43,897 nucleotides of DNA from Gnetum montanum (lineage: Eukaryota; Streptophyta; Gnetopsida; Gnetales; Gnetaceae). Made by a program: the position numbers and the translations under genes. Shown here piece by piece: positions 1-10,815 of this stretch. The stretch lies in contig MNCI01008896.1 in assembly GCA_015680685.1 (NCBI GenBank), positions 63,019-106,915 of the forward strand, in the 5' to 3' direction. Under the pieces are notes generated by a model. It saw only the letters and a list, made by a program, of their open reading frames with translations, was not told the DNA's origin and ran no database searches. Each line of letters starts with the position of its first letter. The first letter of the stretch is position 1.

Positions 1-189
1 GAAAAAGAGAAGCCTGACTGGGCTGCCTCTATGGCACAAGTGCAAACTTACACGCACAACAAGGCACTCAAGGCCTTACAAGAGGAGAAACTCCAGGCCA
101 TACTTCAACGCCATAAAATCTTAAGACCTGGAGTGCAAGAAAAGGGAAAGACACCTATGGAGGAGCCACTGTCACTAGGAACTACATGA
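1..189 (+). pseudogene. C-terminus of coiled-coil LTR-element protein (copy A)
   Basis: The first base is already inside an open frame that runs for 62 codons to TGA at 187-189. The segment is charged and helical (KALKALQEEKLQAILQRHK) and ends KGKTPMEEPLSLGTT. The same ending closes the two other copies in the window: KGKKPMEEPPLLGTT at 35104 on the minus strand and KGSLEPHKPSPLGTI at 10816 on the minus strand. It is followed after about 160 bases by a polypurine tract and an LTR, so this is the last and probably only gene of an LTR element whose body lies left of the window. No stop interrupts this part, so copy A may be younger than the other two. Function is unknown; a Gag-like or accessory role is inference. 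Confidence 0.6.
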
Positions 190-349
190 GTTCCAAGTTT
201 TTGTAGTTGTAGTGTATTCTCTGTGTTGTGTCTCCCCACACTAGGGCATCATTCCATTTATTTTTTCAGTTAATAATCCCATACCTATCCACTATGTAAT
301 CAATGGAGCTTGTTCTCTTTGTAACTTGAGGATGAGTTTTTATTTAGTC

Positions 350-358
350 GTGGGGGTA
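350..358 (+). promoter_or_regulatory. Polypurine tract of element A
   Basis: GTGGGGGTA lies directly before the LTR start TGAT. The same tract with its upstream AACTTGAGGATGAG context occurs on the minus strand at 34897-34905 and 29246-29254, each time next to an LTR edge. By analogy with LTR elements it would prime plus-strand DNA synthesis. Confidence 0.6.
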
Positions 359-1166
359 TGATGGGATGCGATATCACATGGGCTGCGATATTGCATCCCC
401 AGCGATATCGCATACACGATGTCGCAGTCGACCGCAATGTCTATAAATAAGAAATGGCTCTCCCTTTTTTATCATCCTAGTTTAGATTGTAGTGAAACTC
501 TAGTAGTTTGATCCCTCCAGAGTTATATTATTTTTTCAGTGTCTGCCCACAGTATGGTGAATGTAATTGTATGACATTCTTTATTCGAGTGTGACGTACT
601 TGGATGTGCACATGACTGACAATAAAGATCGAGATTACTTCATCATTGCAGCATTCACTTTGTTATTTATTTATTTATTAATTGTTATTTACTGCTTTCT
701 TGCTCACCCTTATCTCCTAGTAACGCGGAATGAGTACGACTTGATTAGGACCATTTAAGTGTGACTACTTGGTATCCAAGTGGCATACCTAGGATCTGGG
801 CTTGGTTATCCTAGTGATAGTCATGCACGAGGTCCAAGATGTGTACGGTTGATCAAGGAATCGGTTGCTCATCGCACTTAGGCTAGATTAGATTTTCTTA
901 CATTTTCCTCCTAGCTTAGCTTAGTTAATATTATTTTCCACTACCTTCAGGAGTAGCATTAGAATTAGAACAAATCATACAACTCACTCTGGACTAAACC
1001 ATATGTGACAAATATAAATACCAGTCTAGGTGGGAAGACAACAAACTACGACCTAAGGTTAACGATCTAGGTGCCACAACTAGTCTGTCTGCGGAGTTCG
1101 ACTGAATCCCGCGTGAAAACCTTCGTATTCGTATGGTTGAGTGTAGGGGTACCTCAACACTTATCA
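359..1166 (+). mobile_element. 3' LTR, family 1 (copy A)
   Basis: This 808-bp LTR starts TGATGGGATGCG and ends CTCAACACTTATCA, giving TGAT/ATCA termini. It has a TATA box (TATAAATA, 442-449) 83 bases from the left edge and an AATAAA signal at 621-626. Its right end, read on the minus strand (GAGGTACCCCTACACTCAAC), recurs at 38703 and 43557, and more loosely at 22370, 25823 and 34076. U3 holds a row of GCGATATYGC motifs (see findings). It is the 3' LTR because the coding end and polypurine tract lie to its left. The flanking target duplication cannot be checked because the 5' LTR is outside the window. Confidence 0.65.
442..449 (+). promoter_or_regulatory. LTR TATA box
   Basis: TATAAATA lies 83 bases inside LTR A. 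TATATAAG occurs 107 bases inside the LTRs at 34896 and about 39520 on the minus strand, and TATATAAA 88 bases inside the LTR at 29245. The conserved position supports promoter function in the ancestral LTR. Confidence 0.5.
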
Positions 1167-2035
1167 ATAATAGTTTAGTTGAGCTTTTTATTATGCTTCA
1201 AAGGAAAATATTTTATTGGTGAACTATTTTCTTCTTGTACTATTTCTTCTATCTTAGCAAAGAACATTTTAATGTCATTGCTACTTATATTCTTATCACT
1301 TTGTTTATTAAATCCAGATGCTTTCCATCTCGATCCAAGTGATTGTGTTCAAAGAAATATACGATATTGATGCAAGATGCTCAAGGTCAAAGTTTCCTCT
1401 ACAATAGGGCTACATCTACTAGATTTATGTAAATTTTGAAGATTGCCATAATGAAGTTATCTTCAAATGGATTCTACAAGGATTGACTTTCAAACAACCT
1501 TCAAGAGCTCACCATCTACTATAGCTCATTATATGACAAGCTTCCATAGAGTTTTGACTAGCTTTGGTGTTTGCATATCTTATGTTTGAAATATGCATAG
1601 CTAAGACAACTGCGAAAGGGTGGGCTTTGGAATACTACCTTGCCTTGTCATTGTTAAGGAAGTTGTGCATCATCTCTTGTCTAGGAAATGCAAATGGAAG
1701 AGTTGTGTAATGACTTATACAATCTTAGGATGGAGGGAGCTAGGCTAAGGGAGGCAAATAGTTTGAAAGGGAAAAGTTTTAAAAAGTAGTAGATACTGAT
1801 AAAAGAGGGATAGGTAGGTAAAAGCAAGGAGGAAAAACTCATGGAAGACTAAAATCTTCTAGAGCTCTTAGAGGGGAGTTCATTTGATTTTAATTTTCCA
1901 TCTTTGTCTAATCTATACTTGATAATCCTTGAAATTTCTAAGAAGTTAGAGCCTTTCATTCCTTTAGATTTAGTTCCTTTTTTCCTAATCTTAAATTGAC
2001 CGTTATTAGAGGAACAAAAGGCTAATTACAAAGAC
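1167..2035. other. Unassigned AT-rich DNA
   Basis: I see no coding frame, RNA gene or repeat boundary that I can support here. Purine-rich stretches around 1720-1860 resemble LTR leader or U3 sequence but match nothing else in the window convincingly. Confidence 0.3.
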
Positions 2036-2810
2036 TTGTGGAAAGAGGTGTACCTCGTAGAGGTACAAGCAAGCAAGCCCATGTAAGAAGCTATTAGTCT
2101 AGGCGAAAGCATGAGAAGCTTGTTGTAGAGCTAAGTGCCTTAGTTACTCCTTTTTTTCAGTCTTTGATAGTTAGAGTTTTATTCCATTAAAACATATTCT
2201 TCATGTTTTTAGCCTTGCAATATTTTAGAAATGTTTTTAGACTATGTATGTACCACTTACGCTTACTAGGTTGTTTCCTTTAATGTCATGGAATTTACTT
2301 TAAGCACTTTAATCTCCAAGGTTTATTTTGCTATTAGTATTTTTACAATTTATTCTCTTACAATGTGCCTATGAGACTTGTTTATTTTTGCATTTTCAAT
2401 TTGGACTAATAAACCTTTGTTAACTAAATAAAATGCTTTGGAATTTAATTTACTCATTTTTTTTATTAATGTTATGAATAGTTTGAGATAAGGTCATCTT
2501 AAACTACTCCAACTACCGATACTTCATGATTTTATTTCAAAGAGCATTTTAATTTACTGTATATTTTAGTTTATATTATGACCTACATGCATATAATGAT
2601 TTCTCTACGTGTTGTTGAATTTTGAACCAACTACCATTTTTAAGTTATATATTAGTTAATCACTAGTTTAATAATAACGATCTACCAGCTAAGTCTATTC
2701 CTAGGTTTCTATACGCATATGGGAGATGCCCTAGGGGATAGTCTCTTAAAACATATTTTTGAAGGATGTTGCTATTTGTCAAATATCAAGCATCAACACC
2801 ATGTTTTCCT
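2036..2810 (+). repeat. Dispersed repeat X, copy 1
   Basis: Blocks of this stretch recur in the same order at 6300-7090: AAAGGAGGTGTACC-like sequence with GCAAGCAAGC near the left end, and at the right end GGTTTCTATACGCATATGGG followed by ATAGTCTCTTAAAA. The middle has drifted or carries indels. The layout suits two copies of one old LTR or non-autonomous element. Copy 2 carries a TATA-like box just upstream; no coding capacity is seen in either. Confidence 0.4.
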
Positions 2811-2887
2811 TATTTTCTTATTTGACTACATGCATATTTATTATTTTTTTGAAAGATGTATATTTATTTTCTTAAAGTCATACCATT

Positions 2888-2977
2888 ATAGTTTTCAACA
2901 TAACCAAAATACTATAACTTGTTCTAAAACTATAGCAATATAGTTCTCAACATAATTGTAGTACTATAACTTGTTCT
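2888..2977. repeat. Two-copy tandem duplication
   Basis: ATAGTTTTCAACATAA...ACTATAACTTGTTCT is repeated 52 bases later with several substitutions. Confidence 0.6.
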
Positions 2978-3004
2978 CACTTGGTCAAAAATACATAAAG
3001 TCAG

Positions 3005-3480
3005 ACAACTAGTCTACGAACCTCCTTCAATGAGAAGGAATACTATAATTCATTTTCATTATGGGTTAAAATACTTAAAAGGGGGAAATTTGTAAGCTTT
3101 ATGAACAACCTACAAACATCCACTAATCTCCTTCAATGAGTAGGAAAGCTGCACACTTTATGATCAATTCATGAACCTCAAAAAACCTTCTATGATGAGT
3201 ACGAAAGTTTCTCCTTTTGTGATAGATATTTAATGATCAATCTACCAATCATCATTCTCCAACCTCCTGCAATGAGTAATAATGCTATACACTTTATGAC
3301 TAATCTACCATCCTAAACCAATCTTTAACCTCTTGCAATGAGTAAGAAAGCTATACACTTTATGACCCATCTATCAAACTTTCTATGATGCATATCTTAT
3401 AACCAATGTACCAATCTACTACAATGAGTAGGAAAGCTACACACTTTATGATTAGTCTACCAAACCTCCTATGAAACATA
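3005..3480. repeat. Degenerate minisatellite, about 7 units
   Basis: A unit of roughly 55-75 bases is repeated about seven times. Its core is AATGAGTAGGAAAGCTACAC followed by ACTTTATGA, then AATCTACCAA and CCTCC. The best units begin near 3030, 3137, 3273, 3336 and 3424. Unit length varies, and the array has no coding frame. Confidence 0.6.
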
Positions 3481-4623
3481 GTCTATCGATGTTTTGCAAT
3501 GAAGCATGTTTTTTCATATCTTTACATAAGGTCTTCTTGATATCCTTAGCCTAAATCTACCACCTTTTAAACAATCATGTTTCCCTTATTTGCTTATTTG
3601 TTTGCAATAGTTACAAGGCCAAGGTCATTAAGGAGAGAAGAAAACCCTCCAGTAATGCAAAAATGGACCCATACCAAAAAGCTCTTGATTGAATATGATC
3701 TTTATAAATATTATAGAATATGATTTATAATTAAAGTCCAAATCCAAATTATTGTTAATATAATAGCCATTAGTATAAGAACAACCTAGAGAATGGAATT
3801 TATGCTAACATTCTTGAAGAAGACATATTTCATTAAGATCATAGTTGTCCACATCAACTTTCCTATGCTTGGCATGGGATCATAAGTTATAATGTTTTAT
3901 ATCGTAGGGGCCTAGGCTTATGTTTCATGGTCATCAACCACAAGTTAGAGCTTCTAAGAGTTGGGTTAGATTTAAGAATCACTTTTCAGATCTTTGGTTA
4001 TTACTTATATATATTAATACTTATTATTATAATAATTCATAAATAACATTGAAAAGATTAATTTTAAAGATATAAACTTTCACTAAGGGAATATACTATT
4101 TAATTAAAAATAGGTTTATATTACCAATCAAAATATTTTTTAAAAAACTTAGAAAGGTTCCTGAGATATATGCATGTTAAATTTGCCAGCCAACTTATCA
4201 CATTAATAGTAACTTCAAATTATAAATTGGAGTTATTGGTCAAGGATAATATTTGTTTGAATTATGGGGGTAAGAAAATGGTTTACCAGTATTCTCGGAA
4301 TCATGGGAATTAATAAAGTGCAATTGGTAGTGTGTAAGCGACATGCATAAACAAAATGCATGAGTAAACTGTTTATGCATGAATAACGGATAACATGCAG
4401 GCAAACCATAAACCTATACAAAGTGCTCTAGTTTTAAAAGGTTTTAAGTATATGTGATAATAGGTACAAGATTTGTAAAATTAAGGAATCAAACACTTAA
4501 CTTTGCACTTACTATTGCAATTGTGTACGACTGTTCTATGCAGGTTAGTTTACACATAAAATATTTTTTGTATTATTTAAATATATCTCTGGGTCCCAAA
4601 CATGGTCAAGATAGTCATAGAAT
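3481..4623. other. Unassigned AT-rich DNA
   Basis: Nothing supportable is seen. The short open frames here have no recognisable protein features and lie in AT-rich sequence. Confidence 0.3.
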
Positions 4624-4733
4624 GTACATAGTGGATTACATGAAATGACCCATAAAAGCTTGTGGATTGGTTTATGTTGTACATGGTTGATTACATGAAA
4701 TGACCCATAAAAACTTGTGGATCAGTTTATAGT
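4624..4733. repeat. 55-bp tandem duplication
   Basis: Two 55-base units (4624-4678 and 4679-4733) share GATTACATGAAATGACCCAT and a CTTGTGGAT..GTTTAT tail with few differences. The duplication sits just upstream of the gene relic at 4832. Confidence 0.7.
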
Positions 4734-4831
4734 TTTCCTAACATACATAACACCACGTTGCATATCAGAGGTTGCGAGCAACAATGGGTATGGGTGATGG
4801 ATACAATGGAAATAAGATGCTTTCCATATGA

Positions 4832-5450
4832 TTTGCCAAACATGAATTTCGTTTCTGTCTTCTTTCAATTTTGAAAGACTGTGTAAACAACAATGACAAA
4901 AATCGTGAATGCAGTCAGGCTGAGCTCAACGGTGCTTCCGCATGGGTTTACCATGCTGCACAACACTGTAATGAGGAGTTGGTGGTAGGGAGGCGTGGGG
5001 GATTTCTGTTCCTTCCTTATTTAAGTTAAGATTTTTTCACCTTGTATTTACATTTTTCTGGTAGGGCTTCATTTCCATCACACTTTTTCTTGCTACACAA
5101 ATCCTTTTCCTGTCGTTGCCCCTTTATCTACATTCTCTGTATTTGTGTGTGTTTGCATTTTGATTTAGTGGTCCATTTTTTTATTTCTCCAAAGTAACGT
5201 AGATGCTTTCAAGTTTTCTGTGGCAGGAAGGCTACAAGAATGACCATGTTTTACTGGTGATCATTAAAAAAGAAGATGCTCTCGCTGGTGGCCCTACCTT
5301 CATCAAAGTCATTAGAAATAACATTTGGAATATGTTGTCCTTGAAAATCTTTCTGTTCTAACAACCAATGAGAAATACAATGAGGTAATATTAGGCACGA
5401 CTGAGTACCTTGTGGTAGACATTAATAGTCTTCCCAATTATGAAGGTTAA
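4832..5450 (+). pseudogene. Unidentified two-exon gene relic
   Basis: A frame open from 4832 reads smoothly as protein (LLSILKDCVNNNDKNRE, then ELNGASAWVYHAAQHC) up to NEELV, where GTAGGG offers a 5' splice site at 4985. A pyrimidine-rich stretch leads to TGTGGCAG at 5219-5226, and the next exon continues in phase 0 as EGYKNDHVLLVIIKKEDA and GGPTFIKVIR. Near 5326 the frame shifts, after which EYVVLENLSVLTTNEKYN and VILGTTEYLVVDINSLPN run to TAA at 5448-5450. GC content is higher than in the surroundings. The exon-intron-exon logic argues for a host gene or a captured host fragment rather than a retroelement. I do not recognise the family. The start is not defined, since a TGA lies directly upstream in frame, and the frameshift indicates a pseudogene. 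Confidence 0.45.
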
Positions 5451-6092
5451 AAGATGATCAAACTACAAAACTCACTAAGAAATAAAAAAGATAGGTTTGC
5501 TTTTGATCATGTTTGTAGTTTCCATGACATAGTATTATGCTTCCATATACAGAAACCATGTTTAAGGATGTTCTTATTATTAATGTTTTTCATTTGTTTA
5601 TGATGAGGTATACAAGGACTTGATGTAATTTCTATGCCAAAAGATTGAGTGTAAGTTTGCTATTTTTGATATTATTTCATCACTAATGTTTATTTTTGCT
5701 AGAATTTATTCTTATTCCTATATCTTTAGTTGTATTATTGATATGTTAACAAAAAAAAGCATACTATACTTCTTTCTCAAGGAAATGAATATGTTGCAAC
5801 TTCTAAAATGGAGAGTTGATTTAACTTTTCCTTTGTTTAAAAGAGTAATAATAAAAAATATTATGAAGATAATAAAAAAATAGTGGTTTAGCCACTTGAA
5901 AACTTTTAGTATTCCTAGCATTAGTTTTAGAACATTATTTCCATTGCAAAATAATTAATCAAACTTTAGTGTTCCACATCTTTCTTTTGTGAACAATGAT
6001 GCTATTTAGTTCATTTTATATATTCAAGACAAGAGAAGATGAAGAAGAACATGAACACAGAAGAAAAATAGTTGGGAAAATCCTAGTCCCAA
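5451..6092. other. Low-complexity AT-rich DNA
   Basis: Mostly A/T with chance open frames on both strands near 5690-5920. One continuation at about 5490-5530 (RFAFDHV) could be further remnant of the preceding gene but cannot be tied to it. Confidence 0.3.
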
Positions 6093-6100
6093 TTATAAAA
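6093..6100 (+). promoter_or_regulatory. TATA-like box before repeat X copy 2
   Basis: TATAAAAG followed by GAGCC, then a purine-rich run and CTCTCGAACCC, looks like the U3/R junction of a plus-oriented LTR. It lies about 200 bases before the region shared with 2036-2810. Confidence 0.3.
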
Positions 6101-6299
6101 GGAGCCTAGTATAGAAGAAAAGGGGAAAACAAGGAAGAGAGGAGGTAGAGGGAAAGACAAAAATCTCTCGAACCCACAGGCTTTATGTGTTAAGTTTGAA
6201 TGTCCTTCTTTTAACTTTTGATATGTACTAATTCAAAGGAAAGAGGAAGATTATATTGAGATCAAGCACTACTTCAACCAAGATCTTGGTCAAAAGACC

Positions 6300-7090
6300 A
6301 AGTTTCAAAAATTTGCTAAAGGAGGTGTACCTTTAGGGATATGGGCGAGCAAGCTTGTGTAGAAGATTATTCATTTGGTTAATAAAATTTGTAGCTCAAT
6401 TTGGAGAAAAGTGATTTTTAGCTTTAGTTTCATGATTTGTTTTATCATTGTGTGAATTGTATGAGCCCTATGCTATTTTGACTATTAATTGTTATTTAAA
6501 TGTTGTTAATGAGATTCTTTACTAGAATTAAATTCAAAAGTTTCCAGTCAATATATAAGTAGTGTTTTCTATTTTATTTTTGCTATCATTTATACCATGT
6601 TTGATCACATGTTACTTAATACTTCACTTTGAAAACTATTTCTGTTACAATATAGAACTTTTTTGTGTTTTATTCTAATCACTTATTAGTTTTAAAATCT
6701 TTCTTTTTAAATAAAAATGTATTTTATTTGTTTAAAGTATTGGCTATTCTAAACTTTTAGTTTAGCTATTAGATCCATTGATATTTCAAAACTAAATTAA
6801 AACTATTATCTTATAATCTAAATCTTTAATTTCACATTATTAGATTGATTTTTCCCTCTTAAATTAATTGGCCTCGTGTTTTATGCTTGTCAGCAAAGTA
6901 ACCTTAGAGATTATTTTCACCTCAATAATCTCAGGCTTAGTTTTATTACATTTAAAGCACTACATTAAACTAAACCAGTTGAGACTCTTCCCAGGTTTCC
7001 ATACCCATATGGGAGAGACCCCAGAAAATAGTCTCTTAAAATGTGTTTTCAAAGAGTGTTTCTCACAATCCAAACTTATGCATCAACAAT
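6300..7090 (+). repeat. Dispersed repeat X, copy 2
   Basis: Homologous in blocks to 2036-2810, same orientation: AAAGGAGGTGTACC near the left, and CCAGGTTTCCATACCCATAT with ATAGTCTCTTAAAA at the right. If both are LTRs, the 3.5 kb between them would be the interior, but no retroelement gene is seen there. Confidence 0.4.
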
Positions 7091-7439
7091 AGTATAGCCA
7101 TAACTTTTAGATTTTTTTCATAGATTTTTTTAATAAGTAAAAGTGATGTTGGAAAAGAATAAGAAAAAATAATATAAAGGAAGACAAAATAAGAAAGGGA
7201 TGAGGACACACATAAAATGTTTTTAAATAAAAAGTGAAATAATGGGGGATGGAAGGATAGGGTAGGACCATTGTCAGATCCCATCATACTCAAGAACTTA
7301 TTATACTACTAATGAACATGGTTCTCTTTTGTTTTATTTATTTATTATATTTATATTTGTATATTTTATAGTTAGAAAAATTTATCCATAGTGCACTTCA
7401 TTCTTAAGATAGGAATTCAAAACAAGTCTAGCTGATTAG
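7091..7439. other. Unassigned AT-rich DNA
   Basis: No feature can be supported between repeat X and repeat R. Confidence 0.25.
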
Positions 7440-9133
7440 CTATTTTTGTACTCCCTTTTCCAGTGCTTCAACAACCTCAACAAGTGTAAATTTGACATTG
7501 TCAAATATCCTTCACCTACACAAACACCAAAATCATGACTTTTAGATGCATTTAGGATCTTACAAGCTTCTAATAGTGGCTCCTAACCATTTCCAAGATG
7601 ATAGCCATAAGTCTTAGCACTTTCGATAGCTTTAAAAGGCTCAAATTAATTCATTTCTCTAGGGTCATGACTACATGATGCTAGTGTTAGTATGACCTAC
7701 CATTAGTGTTACCTTTCAATGTCACCTTCATCTCCAACCCCAAGAACACATCTTTCAAGAATACTTTTGACTTCATTTATCCTTTTATGATTAGTCCACA
7801 TCACCTTCAAAAACTTGAACATCATTTTAAGTAACTTCAGAGTCCTTAGATGGCCCAAAATTGTATGTTTTGCCTAGGTGACATTGACATTGGTGTCATT
7901 CTTGCTTATAGATGACATCCCAAAAAATCATTTTAGGATCACATCTCAGGTCCTAGCAACCTTCCAACACTTAGCCTTAACCATGCCCATAATGGAAAGC
8001 ATCAATAATAGTATCAATAGTGGCTCTAAAAGGTCAAAATCGTGGTCAAAAGTCCCATTGATGGTTTATTAAAGTTGGCATCAACATTAACATTAATGCT
8101 CAATGTCACTAATAGAAAAACCTTTAATATTTCACTTCTTGGCATCACCTCAAGTTAATCTTTAGTCTTAACCATCTACATGATGGCAACCATCAATTCC
8201 AAAATCAATAGTAAATCCAGATGCTTAAAACATGGGTACAAAGTATCACAGAACATTCATTGACATGGATACAAACATGCTAGCATCAATGTCATGCATC
8301 ATCTTCAACACATGTCCATGTGGATATGCACACACTAATGTCAATGTCATGCATCACCTTCAGCATACACACAAGGTAACTCCCACATTGCATCACCTTT
8401 AGCGCATGACCCTAGCTTTCTAAGAGTGAAATTTGAGTTTCTAGATCTAGATCCCATGTATTTTAGAAAATCTTAGGCTTATAAATAATAGGTTCCAACA
8501 TCAATTTAAGATTGATTTTTGATATTTGAATGTGCTTTTTCAAGTTTTGAGAGATCTAGAGCACTAGCTTCTATGTTATTGGATTTATTACATGTTGCAA
8601 GGCCATCCCAACATCACCTATAATTTGTCAACTTGGTTCAAACACTTCTATCACTAGTAGCACACATAGGCACACTAATGCCATCATCACTGCATCATCT
8701 GCCAACATGCACAACACCTAGAACAAACCCTGTTTGACCCCTAAATTAGCTCTAAATAATGCCAACAAGCTTTCCATTCATCTATGAACTTGTAAGAGGT
8801 CAAAATTCATCATTGAAACCCTATTTTTATTGATAAAATGAGTCCTAATTATTAATTTAAAATTCTCATTTGTATCCTAACCATTATTGCTCTTTGCTCG
8901 CCCTTTGAGGCAAACTTTGTTAGTTTATCTAATAAAGCATCCTTTGTTCATTATGAAGGGAAAATCCAAATCTGTTTTCCAAATATTAGTTTATCATCTA
9001 TTATTTATCTTATGCTTTTTCTTCTAGTCTAAACATACTTTCACTACTTGGATCTTATCCATATCACCTATGTTTAATTGAATTTATTACTAAGTTCATC
9101 TTGATTTACCTATATCTGTATCGATTCTAATCA
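7440..9133 (+). repeat. Long LTR-like repeat R, copy 1
   Basis: This is homologous along its length to 29640-31271. Both copies contain several degenerate units of about 180-200 bases with GATGCTAGCATCAATGTCA and CATGATGGCAACCATCAA motifs. They then share ACCCTRTTTGACCC, an AATAAA signal (8931-8936 here) and a right end ...ATCA directly followed by TGGTTGATAGGCTAAG. CA next to TGG is the usual LTR/primer-binding-site junction, so I read this as a plus-oriented 5' LTR of about 1.7 kb. The left edge is not defined. No gene follows this copy. Confidence 0.45.
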
Positions 9134-9150
9134 TGGTTGATAGGCTAAGT
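9134..9150 (+). promoter_or_regulatory. Candidate primer-binding site, repeat R copy 1
   Basis: TGGTTGATAGGCTAAGT begins immediately after the CA end of repeat R. The other copy has TGGCTGATAGGCTAAGT at 31272. I cannot name the priming tRNA. Confidence 0.35.
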
Positions 9151-9554
9151 TTGTATTTGATTAGAGGTTTGTGTCCCTTCATTTTCTAATTATCAATCCA
9201 TCGAAGGGTTATATCATTTCAAATACTATTTTTGACCACACATCATCTGCTTAAAATGTGCGATTTAAGAAGTTATTTTTGCAAATATGTGAGAGAGGAT
9301 TTTTACAAGGTTCTTATAGAAACATTGTCCATGGTGTCGTTTAGTCCTTATGTAAGTGCCTTTAATTCTAGATAAGATGGCATCATGATAATTGACCTAC
9401 ATGGAAACAAGTTCTTAAGTGGAGAGGAATTTACTTTGCTTCATTGTTTACAGGGCAACCATATATTCTCATACTTGAGGGCTAAGGCTTTGGAAAAGGA
9501 AAGGGGATTTTCTATGATCACCTAGTAATCATGATTAACTACTCTTCTAGGGGG
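9151..9554. other. Unassigned DNA
   Basis: The first 100 bases continue weak similarity to the region after 31271. Beyond that nothing is recognised. Confidence 0.25.
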
Positions 9555-9590
9555 TGTTGAACCCTTAAAAAATTATTAATAATAAGCAAA
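9555..9590 (+). repeat. Left-terminus fragment with polypurine-like run
   Basis: AGGGGG is followed by TGTTGAACCCTTAAAA, resembling the GGGGGG-TGTTGGAACCTAAAA start at 23604-23625. It may be the left end of the same terminal-repeat family. Confidence 0.3.
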
Positions 9591-10445
9591 AAAAATTATA
9601 GTACATCACATGCTAATTACTTAGTAGAGAGCATAGAAAACAACATGGAAAGAAAATAATTTCTAATTTTAGGGATGTCTACTCAAGTGTACATCCTTAC
9701 ACTAGATTCTTTAAAAAATCAAGAGAGAAAATTTAATTATTACTAGAAAGGATAGTCCTAGTCCTAACATAAATTTCCATATTTGTACTAAAATTTAAAA
9801 TAGAAAAAGAATTTGATTCAATGATAGAAAGCTTTGGAAAAATATTAACTTTTGTAGGAGACAAAGGTATACAAGTATATTCTCACATATATTGTCCATC
9901 ATGATTTACCTTACATAAAGAATTTTTGGAATTTCTATAGTACTTTTAACAAAATATTTAACTAATCTTTTAAATAAGGAAAAATTTTCCTTACACATTG
10001 GTTTTTTTGACATATCAATACTTTCTATAGTAAAAGTATTCATAGAAACTTGTATCTTCTCTCATTTTTTTTATTGCCATTTGATCAATCATGTCACTGA
10101 CATTGACTTGAATTTTCATTATTTAAGCTTCATATGGTTTTTCATCATTAGTATCAACACTTTTTTTTCTTTTCCTTAGCATCTTTTATTTTAAATAAAA
10201 AAGAATAAACATTAAATAAATGTCCTTCACGATGATAAAAATTACAAGAGGATTACAATATATAATTGGTTGAATGTAACTCTTTCTACTTGCTTGCAAA
10301 AAAAATTCCATTTTACAGGTAAGAAGATTAATTTTGACAATTAAATGTGTGTGAAAATAAAATGAGGTAGAAATAGTTTCCATATCCTTAATGGAACTAA
10401 GAAGATTAATAATTTTCTCATTAACTTTATGAAAAATATAAAGAA
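9591..10445. other. Unassigned AT-rich DNA
   Basis: No supported feature. If copy 1 of the coiled-coil element had an LTR, its remains should lie in this stretch, but I cannot recognise an LTR end here. Confidence 0.25.
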
Positions 10446-10452
10446 TATTGAA

Positions 10453-10530
10453 TAGCTCAATTGGTATAGGGACACCTCTTCCTAATTGCTTTTCATCCCT
10501 ACAAGTGGTCAATTGCAGGTTTTAGAAGCT
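10453..10530 (+). other. tRNA-like (possible SINE) relic
   Basis: TAGCTCAATTGG fits the tRNA A-box consensus TRGCNNARYNGG, and about 65 bases later GGTTTTAGAAGC looks like a decayed B-box (GGTTCGAANCC). The spacing suits a tRNA-derived promoter. I could not draw a convincing cloverleaf, so it is not called as a tRNA. Confidence 0.25.
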
Positions 10531-10607
10531 AGGAACATGTCTTAGTGATCAAAGAGATGGCTAGACTAAGAGCCACATGTGCACACAAGATTTACTAAGT
10601 GGCTAAG

Positions 10608-10708
10608 AGATGTCTTGCCTAACATGGAGATGTCTTATCCTAGCCAAATGCATGTCTCCCAAATAGAAGATGTCTTTGGAAAGACATTTACCCCAAAAGG
10701 AGACATCT
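10608..10708. repeat. AGATGTCT/AGACATCT motif array 1
   Basis: AGATGTCT occurs at 10608, 10628 and 10668, with a degenerate copy near 10650. The reverse complement AGACATCT occurs at 10701 and a degenerate form at 10682. Spacing is about 20 bases, as in the clearer array at 14650-14866. It lies where the U3 of the minus-strand element ending at 10816 would be: CCTTTTGGGGTAAATG read on the minus strand at about 10700-10685 resembles that family's polypurine tract and LTR start. Confidence 0.5.
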
Positions 10709-10815
10709 TGTTTTACCAAGAGAAATCTTACCTATGTCGAGGATGTGATAAAAAGACACCTTTTCAAGCTTATAAACACCATGTATGGTCAAGGAAAGTT
10801 ATGAGTTGGAAGCTC

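Noticed and set aside
3005-3480. Regular repeats as a possible CRISPR array
   Set aside because: Units vary in length and sequence, no constant spacers, and the window is plant nuclear DNA.
5490-5600. Kinesin-like string RFAFDHV after the gene relic
   Set aside because: Too short; no ATP-binding motif or other kinesin feature nearby.
10186-10512. 108-codon minus-strand open frame
   Set aside because: AT-rich, no recognisable motif, overlaps the tRNA-like segment; length alone is not enough in this composition.
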